DNA from: Klenkia soli
GTDB taxonomy: Bacteria; Actinomycetota; Actinomycetes; Mycobacteriales; Geodermatophilaceae
Direction of reading: 5' to 3'
DNA length: 64,000 bases
Assembly (NCBI RefSeq): GCF_900103975.1
Contig: NZ_FNIR01000010.1
Location: 1 to 64,000, forward strand
Of this stretch, positions 26,860-33,885 are shown one piece after another. Below the pieces are notes generated by a model. That model was not told the DNA's origin. It made no database searches and saw only the letters and a list, made by a program, of their open reading frames with translations. The stretch's first letter is position 1. Every line of letters starts with the position of its first letter. A program made the translations under genes and the position numbers.

Positions 26860-26925
26860 GGTCCGGTTCTCGGCCGTCGGGGCCGCGGCCTTGATCCGCC
26901 GCGGGGCCGATCACCCCTCCGGGTG

Positions 26926-27753
26926 CTACCCCGCCAGGTCGGCGCAGCCGGTCTCGTCGGGCAGCAGCGGGCGGAAGGTCACCGCCCAGGTGCTCCCGCC
27001 GTCGGTCCAGGGGGTGAGGGCGTCGGCGTCCTGCGCGGCGGCGGTGACGGCGGTGGCTTCGTCGCCGGTGCTCACCGTGCACCCCAGGCCGGGGGCCGCG
27101 GACTCCCCGGGCAGGGCAGCTCCGGGCCAGCTCACCGGGTCGCGCTCGAGCCCGTCCTCGGCGGTGTAGCTGCCGGCCAGGGCGGCCACGGCGGTGGGCT
27201 GGTAGGCCTCGGTCTCCTGCTCGGCGGCGGGGGCGGTGAGCCGGTCGACCAGGTCGGCCAGCGCGGTGCGGGCGGCGGCCTGCTCGGTGGTCAGCGCCGG
27301 GTCGCCCTGCCCCTCGCGGAGCCCGTAGACCTCGCGCGTGCTGGTGCCGTCGGCGGTGATCAGCGTAATGGTCGTGGTGGTCGCGTCGGCGATGCCGGGG
27401 CTGCCCAGGTCACCGGTGGCGGTCACCCCGGCGTCCAGCGCGGCGTCGACCAGGTCGGTCACGGCGTCGGCGTCGATCCGGGCGACCTGCACGTTCGGCC
27501 AGGCCGGGCCCGGGTAGATCGCCGCCACCGGTCCCTCGGTGATCACCCGGCCGTCGCGGTAGACGCTGACCAGCGGCAACCGGCCCAGGTCGGCCCCGGG
27601 TGCGGTGTAGCCCCCGCCCTGGGTCACCCGCAGCACCAGCGCGTCGGGGTCGGCAGGAGTCGCCGCGGGCGCGCCGCTCCCCTGCGCACACGCGGCCAAC
27701 GCGGCCGAGGACCCGAGGACGGCGAGGGCGCAGGCGAGGGCGCGGCGGATCAT
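26926..27753 (-). CDS. Exported lipoprotein of unknown function
   Basis: A 275-residue predicted lipoprotein. The signal (MIRRALACALAVLGSSAALAAC) ends in the lipobox LAAC, so the Cys near residue 22 should carry the lipid. The mature part is a single acidic domain: LVSVYRDGRVITEGPVAAIY and VARIDADAVTDLVDAALDAG, with Cys in GLGCTVS and ETGCADLAG that could form a disulfide. I do not recognise the family. ATG 27753 was chosen since it starts the signal directly; an in-frame start 18 bases upstream only adds MGDAGR. It lies just downstream of the sortase gene. Confidence 0.75.
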   Translation of the reverse strand: MIRRALACALAVLGSSAALAACAQGSGAPAATPADPDALVLRVTQGGGYTAPGADLGRLPLVSVYRDGRVITEGPVAAIYPGPAWPNVQVARIDADAVTDLVDAALDAGVTATGDLGSPGIADATTTTITLITADGTSTREVYGLREGQGDPALTTEQAAARTALADLVDRLTAPAAEQETEAYQPTAVAALAGSYTAEDGLERDPVSWPGAALPGESAAPGLGCTVSTGDEATAVTAAAQDADALTPWTDGGSTWAVTFRPLLPDETGCADLAG

Positions 27754-27771
27754 CCGCCCAGCGTCCCCCAT

Positions 27772-27791
27772 CGGATGATCATCGTCATCCG
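27772..27791. repeat. Inverted repeat before the lipoprotein gene
   Basis: A 7-bp perfect inverted repeat (CGGATGA - 6 bases - TCATCCG) lies 19 bases before the lipoprotein start. It could be an operator or a short hairpin after the sortase gene. No T tract follows. Confidence 0.35.
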
Positions 27792-27831
27792 GTCGGCACC
27801 CGCGGCGTGTCGACCGGCCGCTCGCCGATGA

Positions 27832-28575
27832 TCACCGCGCACCGGCGAGCGAGGCGAAGACCACCACGTTGTCCCGGTAGTCGCCGGTGTCCTCGTCGAA
27901 GCTGCCGCCGCAGGTGATCAGCCGCAGTTGGGCGGTGGGGGTGTCGCCGTAGACCTCGTCGGTGGGGAAGGCGTCCTTGGCGTGCTCCTCGACCCGGTCG
28001 ACGGTGAACACCGCCGTCGTGCCGTCGGCCCTCAGCACCTCGACCTCGTCGCCGGGCAGCAACTCGCGCAGGCCGACGAAGGTGCCCGGTTCGCCGTCCC
28101 AGTCGACGTGCCCGGCCAGCACCGCCGGGCCCAGGGCCCCCGGGGTGGGCGACCCGGTGTACCAGCCGACGGGCTCGGCGCCGTTCGGGGTCTCCATCGA
28201 CCCGTCGCGCCGCAGCCCCAGTTCGACGACGTCCGCGTCGGCGCGGAGCACGGGGATCCGCATCGCGACCGGCGCGCTGGCCGCGAGCACCGGCGGGGCC
28301 GGGACCGCTGGTGCGGCTGCGGTCACGGCTGCGGTCACGGCGGGGGCCGCCGAGGGGACGACGTCGACCTGCCCGGTGGGCGCGGTGGCCGCGGCAACCT
28401 CTTGCCGCACGGGCGCGGAGGAGCTGGTGGGCGCCAGCAGGAGGACGGCGACCCCGGCGGTGGCCAACGACGCCGACACCGTCGTCCAGGCGCGGGTGGT
28501 GGTGCGGCGGGACCGACGCCGGTCGTACCGGGTGACGTGCACGGCGGGCACCGACCTGGGGAGCACCGGGCACAT
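27832..28575 (-). CDS. Class F (actinobacterial) sortase
   Basis: A 247-residue transpeptidase that would attach surface proteins to the cell wall. A basic stretch (RYDRRRSRRTTTR) and one membrane segment form a type II anchor, followed by a Pro/Ala linker. Catalytic residues are His156 in LAGHVDWDG, Cys222 in LRLITCGG, and the Arg in DYRDNVVVF. The class F pattern (TCGG and a trailing Arg) fits. ATG 28575 is preferred because an earlier start at 28668 would read through a long hairpin; this is uncertain. The adjacent Excalibur protein is a plausible substrate. Confidence 0.85.
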   Translation of the reverse strand: MCPVLPRSVPAVHVTRYDRRRSRRTTTRAWTTVSASLATAGVAVLLLAPTSSSAPVRQEVAAATAPTGQVDVVPSAAPAVTAAVTAAAPAVPAPPVLAASAPVAMRIPVLRADADVVELGLRRDGSMETPNGAEPVGWYTGSPTPGALGPAVLAGHVDWDGEPGTFVGLRELLPGDEVEVLRADGTTAVFTVDRVEEHAKDAFPTDEVYGDTPTAQLRLITCGGSFDEDTGDYRDNVVVFASLAGAR

Positions 28576-28613
28576 CACCGGCGGCGGGTATGCGCCGAGG
28601 ATGCGTACGGCGT

Positions 28614-28645
28614 CGACCTCCCCGAGCAGCTGCTCGGGGAGGTCG
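28614..28645. repeat. 32-bp perfect palindrome upstream of the sortase
   Basis: The half-site CGACCTCCCCGAGCAG is followed at once by its exact reverse complement. It lies between the end of the Excalibur gene and the sortase start, both on the minus strand. As RNA it would form a very stable stem, so it may attenuate read-through, act as a terminator, or bind a dimeric regulator. Confidence 0.6.
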
Positions 28646-28680
28646 GACTCGGGTGCGCGGTGCCGCACGGGGCAGCGGGG

Positions 28681-29070
28681 TCAGGCGCGGGCGCTGCGCC
28701 GGGCGGCGACCGCAGCACCGGCGGCGCCGACCAGGGCCAGGCCGCCGACGGCGTAGGGCAGCACACCCGGGCCTTGGGTCGAGCTGCCGTCACCGGCGGC
28801 CACCGCGCCCTGGGGCCGGTCGGCCACCTGCGCGGTGAGCGCGGTGCCGTCCTCGGCTCCGCCGGTCGGCAGGGACTCGCAGGCGACCCCGTCGCCGTCC
28901 CGGTCCAGGCCGTTGGGGTCGCTGCGGTCGGCGTCGAGCACCGCCTGCGCCTGGTCGCGGGTGGCGAAGTCGCTGCAGTTCAGGTCGGCGGCGGAGGCGG
29001 TGCCGGTGAGGGCGAGGGTCAGGCCCGCGGTGGCGAGGGCGGTGGCAGCAGCGGTGGTGCGCAGTCGCAC
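28681..29070 (-). CDS. Excalibur calcium-binding domain surface protein
   Basis: A 129-residue exported protein. A signal peptide ending near TASAAD is followed by the Excalibur domain: NCSDFATRDQAQAVLDAD and the calcium loop LDRDGDGVACESL (DxDxDGxxCE), with two Cys likely bonded. A short linker leads to a carboxy-terminal hydrophobic segment and a basic tail (ARRSARA) preceded by GVLPYAVGG. That arrangement looks like a cell-wall sorting signal, with LPYAV in place of a canonical LPxTG. The sortase gene lies directly downstream. GTG 29070 follows GGGGAGA. Confidence 0.85.
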   Translation of the reverse strand: MRLRTTAAATALATAGLTLALTGTASAADLNCSDFATRDQAQAVLDADRSDPNGLDRDGDGVACESLPTGGAEDGTALTAQVADRPQGAVAAGDGSSTQGPGVLPYAVGGLALVGAAGAAVAARRSARA

Positions 29071-29202
29071 GGTGGTCTCCCCGAGGTCGTCGATGTGACC
29101 TGAGACTCACCTGTGCGCCGAGCGAGGCGGAACCACCCGGTTCTGCTGGTTCTCGTCGCCGCCGGACGTCAGGGGTTGCCCGACGCCGACCGGCGTGTCC
29201 GG

Positions 29203-30387
29203 CTACGGCCAGTCGGGCAGCTCGTAGCGGTCGGCCGGGGGAGTGGTGAACCGGCCGAGGACCCCGCCCAGGCTGGTGGCGAGCGGGCTGGCCGCCACCT
29301 TCAGCACCGAGGTGAAGGCCCTGCGGCCCAGCTCGGTGCGCGGGTTGGCGATCCGCGGGGTGCCCGGCGGCAGCGACTGGCCCTTCTCCACGAACGGCCG
29401 CATGCGGCGCTCGTACTCGGCGAAGGCCGCGCGGTGGTCGGTGTCAGCCGCCAGGGAGGCGGCCAGGGTGTAGGCGCCGCTCAGTGCCAGCGTGGTGCCG
29501 ATGCCGCTGACCGGCGTGGCGCACCAGGCGGCGTCGCCGACAAGCGCGATGCGGCCCTGCGACCAGCGGGGCAGGGTCACCTGGGAGAGGTCCTCGACGT
29601 ACATCGGGGCGTCGTCCATGGCGTCGAGCACCCGGTCGGTCTGCCAGCCGGCGCCCGCGAAGGTGCGGCGGAAGAGGGTGGTCTGGGCCTCGCGCGGGAG
29701 GTCGTCGATGCCCCGGGTGTCGGTCATCATGTTGATCGCGGCACGGATGGTGCCGACGTCGTCCGGGCGCAGGTTGACGCCCCGGCCGCGGCCGGCGACG
29801 TACCAGCGCCACCAGTCGGTGTCGTCGTCCTGCCGCGGGATGGTCAGGTAGGCGATGACCATGCCCAGGTAGCGGCGCTGCGCCTGCGCGAAGACCAGGT
29901 CGCGGCTGCGGGAGTTGACGCCCTCGGCCAGCACGACGAGGTCGAAGCGCTGCTCCTTCCCCGAGGCGAAGGTGACGTCGACGCCGCCCGCGTCCTGGTC
30001 GAGGCCGGTGATCTGGTCGCCGAAGAGGTAGGCGACGTCGTCCGCGCCGTGGTCGTGCAGCAGCTGGCCGAGCCGGCCGCGGAGGATCTCCATCTCGGCG
30101 GTGGCGCCCGAGGTGTCGTCGGTGCTGGCCGGGAAGCGGGCGACCTCGCGGCCGCCGGCGCCGAGGAAGACGGTGCCCTGCTCGCCGGTGCCGGCGGCGA
30201 GGGCCGCCTCCTCCAGGCCCATGCGGCGGATCACCTCGCGGGCGGCCCCGCGGACGTCGATGTTCTGGCCGTCGTCCCGCAGGGCGTCGAAGCGCTCGAC
30301 GACGGTGACGTCGAACCCGGCGCGGGCCAACCAGGAGGCGGTGGTGGGTCCGGCGATGCTGGCGCCGGAGACGAGCACGGTGGGCAT
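29203..30387 (-). CDS. FAD-dependent monooxygenase (PHBH/TetX-like)
   Basis: A 394-residue flavoprotein hydroxylase. It has the Rossmann start TVLVSGASIAGPTTASWLAR (GxGxxG-like GASIAG), the DG motif around LVVLAEGVNSRSRDLVF, and the second FAD motif GRIALVGDAAWCATPVSGIG. It resembles TetX/aromatic hydroxylases, so it may oxidise or inactivate an aromatic compound or antibiotic. ATG 30387 follows AAAGGAGC. A divergent MarR gene begins 40 bases away with a palindrome between them, so the pair probably forms a ligand-induced switch. Confidence 0.9.
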   Translation of the reverse strand: MPTVLVSGASIAGPTTASWLARAGFDVTVVERFDALRDDGQNIDVRGAAREVIRRMGLEEAALAAGTGEQGTVFLGAGGREVARFPASTDDTSGATAEMEILRGRLGQLLHDHGADDVAYLFGDQITGLDQDAGGVDVTFASGKEQRFDLVVLAEGVNSRSRDLVFAQAQRRYLGMVIAYLTIPRQDDDTDWWRWYVAGRGRGVNLRPDDVGTIRAAINMMTDTRGIDDLPREAQTTLFRRTFAGAGWQTDRVLDAMDDAPMYVEDLSQVTLPRWSQGRIALVGDAAWCATPVSGIGTTLALSGAYTLAASLAADTDHRAAFAEYERRMRPFVEKGQSLPPGTPRIANPRTELGRRAFTSVLKVAASPLATSLGGVLGRFTTPPADRYELPDWP

Positions 30388-30400
30388 GGTGCTCCTTTGG

Positions 30401-30426
30401 TTAGACGATCTAGGTAGATTGTCGAA
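30401..30426. promoter_or_regulatory. Palindromic MarR operator
   Basis: The core is GACGATCTA-GG-TAGATTGTC (30404-30423), with one mismatch between arms and two further paired bases outside. It fills the gap between the divergent monooxygenase and MarR starts. TAGATT at 30415-30420 also fits a -10 element about eight bases before the MarR ATG, which suggests a leaderless marR transcript that the repressor would cover. Confidence 0.65.
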
Positions 30427-30427
30427 C

Positions 30428-30874
30428 ATGGACGACGACGGCGCCATGCCGGGGCTCACCGAGGTCACCATCGCCCTGCGCGACCTGATGCAGGCCTCGC
30501 GGGACCTGACCGGTCGGCTGGCCCGCGACCTGGGCATGCCGGTGACCGACGTGACCGCCGTCGGGATGCTCGACGCCATCGGCCCGCTGACGGTGAGCGC
30601 CCTGGCCGCCGGGCTGGACATCCGCACGCCGTCGGCCACCGCCCTGGTCGACCGGTTGGTCGCCGCCGGCCGCGCCGAGCGCCGTCCGCACCCGGAGGAC
30701 GGGCGCAGCACGGTGGTGCACCTGACCGGCCCGGGCCGGGAGGAGAGCTGGACGGCGTGGGAGCCGGTGATCCGGGCGATGGACGCCGCCGCCCAGGGGT
30801 TGCCGGCCGACCAGCAAGCGGTGGTCGGCCGCTACCTGCGCGACGTCGCCGCCGCGATGCACCGCCACCCCTGA
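30428..30874 (+). CDS. MarR-family transcriptional regulator
   Basis: A 148-residue winged-helix repressor. The recognition region runs through GPLTVSALAAGLDIRTPSATALVDRLVAAG, seen here in part, and the beta wing is RRPHPEDGRSTVVHLTGPG. Amino and carboxy helices would form the dimer. ATG 30428 leaves no room for a ribosome site because the operator abuts it, consistent with leaderless translation. It likely controls itself and the divergent flavin monooxygenase. Its 3' end is seven bases from the end of the convergent selenoprotein candidate. Confidence 0.9.
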   Translation: MDDDGAMPGLTEVTIALRDLMQASRDLTGRLARDLGMPVTDVTAVGMLDAIGPLTVSALAAGLDIRTPSATALVDRLVAAGRAERRPHPEDGRSTVVHLTGPGREESWTAWEPVIRAMDAAAQGLPADQQAVVGRYLRDVAAAMHRHP

Positions 30875-30881
30875 TCGCCGG

Positions 30882-31976
30882 TCAGAGCGTGCGCGGGTAG
30901 TACTCGCCCTCGCCCAGCTGGGCCAGGTCGGAGGCGAAGTCGCTCTCGAAGGGCCAGTCCGCCTCCTGCCCGGCCAGCGGTCCCTGCGCGAAGCGGCCCA
31001 GCGGACCGCCGTCCCGCTCCTGGGCGACCAGGGACCAGGCCTGCCGGCGGTAGGTCCAGTTGTCCGGTTGCAGCAGGTGCGAGGCGTTGAAGTGCGGGAT
31101 CGCCAGGTCGCGGCGGCCGGCCTGCCACAGGTGCTGGGCCAGCTCGAAGTGCGCGGCGGCCCACGAGGCCTCCGGCGGGGCCGGGCGGGAGCGGGCGACC
31201 ACCTCGTCGGGGGAGAGCGCGTACCGGCTGGCCGCGCCGTGCTCGACCCAGTCGCGCAGCGCGGCGGCGTACCCGGCGCGGTCCTGCCCGGAGTTCAGCA
31301 GTGCGCGCTGGTCGACCTCCGGGGTCTCCTTCGTCTTCCCCATGGCGGGCAGCACGCCGAAGCCCTCGGGCAGGGTGCGCGGGAAGCCGGGCCAGCCGGG
31401 CTCAGGCGGCCGGACGACGGTGCCCTCCTCGTCCACCCAGACGACGCTCGGCACGTTGACCACGCCGAACAGGGCGTCCATCCGGTGGCCGGGGTCGACC
31501 AGCGACGGGTGGTCGGGGGCCGTGGCCTCGATGTGCGGGCGCGCGGCGTCGGCGTCGTCGAGGCAGACGGTGACCACCTCGAGGCCGCGGGGGTGCAGCT
31601 CGGTGCGCAGGGCCTGCCACCCGGGCAGGTCGAAGGCGCAGCCCTACCAGGGCGCCCAGGAGACGATCGCGACCTTCTGCCCGCGCAGCTCGGCGAGCCG
31701 GAACGGGGTGCCGTCGAGCCGGGCCAGCTCGAGGTCGGGGGCCGTCGCGGTGGTCAGCGCCCGGTCGCCCAGGGTGTCGGGGCCGATGGCCCACAGGCCC
31801 GCCGCGGGCTCGTGCACGACGGCCATCCGCAGCCGCTCGGCCGTCGTCCGCGCGTCGAACGGCCCGCCGCCGAGTGGCACGCAGGCGTCGCCGCGGCAGG
31901 CGCCCTGCGGCTTGATCGCCCACCCGGTGCCGGCGGCGAAGGCCTCGGGGGTGAGGTCGAGGGTGTCCGCGATCAC
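30882..31976 (-). CDS. Thioredoxin-like selenoprotein candidate with in-frame UAG (Sec111)
   Basis: Read through one TAG (31646-31644), this is a 364-residue redoxin. GTG 31976 starts a front domain with C27 and C32 (GACRGDACVPL). The thioredoxin fold begins LARLDGTPFRLAELRGQKVAIVS in two pieces around residue 85 and reaches WAPW-[TAG]-GCAFDLPGW, so the stop sits exactly at residue 111 of the redox motif, next to Cys113. After it the frame stays open for 253 codons, with family-like VVNVPSVVWVDEEG and a TPR-like helical tail (HFELAQHLWQAGRRDLAIPH). A hairpin resembling a bacterial SECIS follows the TAG. UAG-coded selenocysteine has been reported in Geodermatophilus and Blastococcus (Mukai et al. 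2016, Facile Recoding of Selenocysteine in Nature). Alternative: a nonsense-mutated pseudogene. Confidence 0.8.
31605..31639 (-). promoter_or_regulatory. Putative SECIS element after the UAG codon
   Basis: In the mRNA, bases 15-31 after UAG form CCUGCC-CGGGU-GGCAGG: a perfect 6-bp stem with a five-base loop containing GGGU. A lower GCGC/GCGC stem (bases 5-8 with 36-39) closes an internal loop. Bacterial SECIS elements are hairpins just after the Sec codon with an apical G-G(-U) bound by SelB; spacing and loop agree. It overlaps coding sequence, as expected in bacteria. Confidence 0.7.
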
Positions 31977-32042
31977 GGCGCAGAGGCTACCCACGTGTGG
32001 CCCGGGACCGCTCGGGTCCCGGGCCACCACGGTGCGGCGGGG

Positions 32043-33245
32043 TCAGGCGGCGGTGGCCTCCTCGGCCGGTGCGAGCGCGGCCTCGGCGACCTCGGCCGGG
32101 GTGGGCGGCAGGCCGATGCTGGGGGCGTGGCCGCGGAAGTTCTCCAGCCACCAGCGCCAGTCCGCCGGCACCAGGTCGAACGGTGCCGGGTGGCCGAGCT
32201 CGCGGGCGGCCCAGACCGGCCAGTGCGGGTTCGAGAGCGCCGGGCGGCCGATCATCGCGATGTCGATGAGCTCCTCGCGGATGACGGCGTCGGCGGTCTG
32301 CGGGACGCCCAGGTTCCAGCTGGTGGCCACCGGGATGCCCACCTCGCGGCGCACCCGGGTGGCGCGCGGGACGAACCCTGCGGGCTCGTCGAAGAAGTGC
32401 GGGTCGCGCATGTCGTCGGTGTTGCCGCCCATCGACAGGTCGGCCAGGTCCAGCCCGTGCTCCTTCATCCACCCGATGGCCTCGATCGAGTCCTCGAACT
32501 GGGTGCCGTCGGGGTGGAAGTCGTCCGAGCCCAGCCGCATGGTCAGCGGCAGGTGCTCGGGCCAGACCTCGCGGACGGCGTCCAGCGCCTCGAGCAGGAA
32601 GCGGGCCCGGTTGCGGTTGGAGCCGCCGTACTCGTCGGTGCGCTGGTTGGCCAGCGGCGAGAAGAAGCTGGCGGCCAGGTAGCCGTGGGCGAAGTGCATC
32701 TCCAGCCACTCGTAGCCGGCGTCGGCGGCGCGGCGGGCGGCGTCGGCGTAGCTGCGGTGCAGGGCCTTGATCTCGTCGACGGTCAGGGCGTGCACCGGGT
32801 AGGAGTGGTCGCCGCCGGCCGGGATGTTCGACGGGCCGACGGTGAGCCAGCCGTCGGGGTGCTCCGGGGGCAGGGCCTTCCAGCCACCCTGGGCGTTGGT
32901 CTCCTTGTGCGGCGGGACCTCGCTGCCCTTGCGACCGGTGTGGCCCAGCTGGATCCCGGCGACGCCGCCGAACATCTTGATGATGTTCGTGACGCGGCGG
33001 TGGCCCTCGACCTGGTCGTCGGACCAGATGCCGGCGCAGGAGGTCGTCGTCCGGCCGTCCGGGGTGATGGCGATCTGCTCGGGGAAGACCAGGCCGAAGC
33101 CGCCGGCGGCGCGCGCCCCGAGGTACATGACGTGGTAGTCGTCCATCTGGCCGTCGACCGAGCCGTACATGGTCATCGGCGACATCGCGATGCGGTTCCG
33201 CAGCGAGACGCCCTTGAGCGTGAAGGGGGACAAGAGGTCGGGCAC
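32043..33245 (-). CDS. Old-yellow-enzyme family NADH:flavin oxidoreductase
   Basis: A 400-residue FMN-dependent ene-reductase-type TIM barrel. It begins LLSPFTLKGVSLRNRIAMSP, has QLGHTGRKGS (barrel strand with the substrate-binding His region), EWLEMHFAHGYLAASFFSPL, NQRTDEYGGSNRNRARFLLE and IDIAMIGRPALSNPHWPVWA, all standard OYE/YqjM-like blocks. It would reduce activated C=C bonds with NAD(P)H. GTG 33245 follows GGAGG-like sequence. It lies upstream of the selenoprotein candidate on the same strand with a 66-base gap; a functional link is not shown. Confidence 0.92.
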   Translation of the reverse strand: MPDLLSPFTLKGVSLRNRIAMSPMTMYGSVDGQMDDYHVMYLGARAAGGFGLVFPEQIAITPDGRTTTSCAGIWSDDQVEGHRRVTNIIKMFGGVAGIQLGHTGRKGSEVPPHKETNAQGGWKALPPEHPDGWLTVGPSNIPAGGDHSYPVHALTVDEIKALHRSYADAARRAADAGYEWLEMHFAHGYLAASFFSPLANQRTDEYGGSNRNRARFLLEALDAVREVWPEHLPLTMRLGSDDFHPDGTQFEDSIEAIGWMKEHGLDLADLSMGGNTDDMRDPHFFDEPAGFVPRATRVRREVGIPVATSWNLGVPQTADAVIREELIDIAMIGRPALSNPHWPVWAARELGHPAPFDLVPADWRWWLENFRGHAPSIGLPPTPAEVAEAALAPAEEATAA

Positions 33246-33401
33246 GGGAGGTCCTCTCGGTGGGAGGTCCCCAGCTCACCGCCGAGGCGCTGCCGGCCCG
33301 TTCCGACCGCGATGAGTTGTGGTCAACCTTTCCGCACGGGTGGTCCACCCTCGGCGTGCGGTCGGTGTCGGCGGCATTGCCGACGAGTTCCGGCGGCGGG
33401 A

Positions 33402-33430
33402 TGTCGAGAACCGTCGGCCGGTTCCGTCCC
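33402..33430 (+). promoter_or_regulatory. Possible ECF42-type promoter
   Basis: TGTCGA (33402-33407), a 17-base spacer and CGTCCC (33425-33430) lie upstream of the DGPF gene. TGTCGA is, from memory, the -35 core described for ECF42 sigma factors, and the sigma gene is the second gene here, so autoregulation is plausible. The assignment rests on a short motif. Confidence 0.35.
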
Positions 33431-33477
33431 CTGTGCGGAAGCGGCCAGGATGGGCCGCACCGACGGAGGAGAACGAC

Positions 33478-33885
33478 ATGGCCAAGTACTTGATGCTCAA
33501 GCACTACCGCGGCGCTCCGGCGGCGACCGTCGACGTCCCGTTCGATCGGTGGACCCCGGCCGAGTTCGGCGCGCACGTGCAGTACATGCGGGACTTCGCC
33601 GACAGGCTGCGCGACAGCGGCGAGTTCGTCGCCGAGGCCGCGCTGGCGCCGGAGGGCACCTGGGTGCGGTTCGACGGCGAGGGTCGGCCGCCGGTCACCG
33701 ATGGGCCGTTCGCCGAGACCAAGGACCTCATCGCCGGTTGGATGATCATCGACGTCGACAGCTACGACCGGGCGCTGGAGCTGGCCGGCGAGCTGTCCGC
33801 CGCGCCGGGTGAGGGCGGCAAGCCGATCGGTGAGTGGCTCGAGCTGCGGCCGCTGATGAGCGAGCCGCCGACGATCACCGAGTGA
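33478..33885 (+). CDS. YciI-like DGPF-domain protein
   Basis: A 135-residue cytoplasmic protein named for the motif seen here as VTDGPFAETKDLIAGWMIID. It opens KYLMLKHYRG and ends PIGEWLELRPLM, typical of the YCII/DGPF family. GGAGGAGAACGAC precedes ATG 33478, a strong start. The gene overlaps the ECF42 sigma gene (GTGA). DGPF proteins and ECF42 sigma factors are a known, conserved pair and the DGPF gene is usually the sigma factor's target. Biochemical role unknown. Confidence 0.9.
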   Translation: MAKYLMLKHYRGAPAATVDVPFDRWTPAEFGAHVQYMRDFADRLRDSGEFVAEAALAPEGTWVRFDGEGRPPVTDGPFAETKDLIAGWMIIDVDSYDRALELAGELSAAPGEGGKPIGEWLELRPLMSEPPTITE

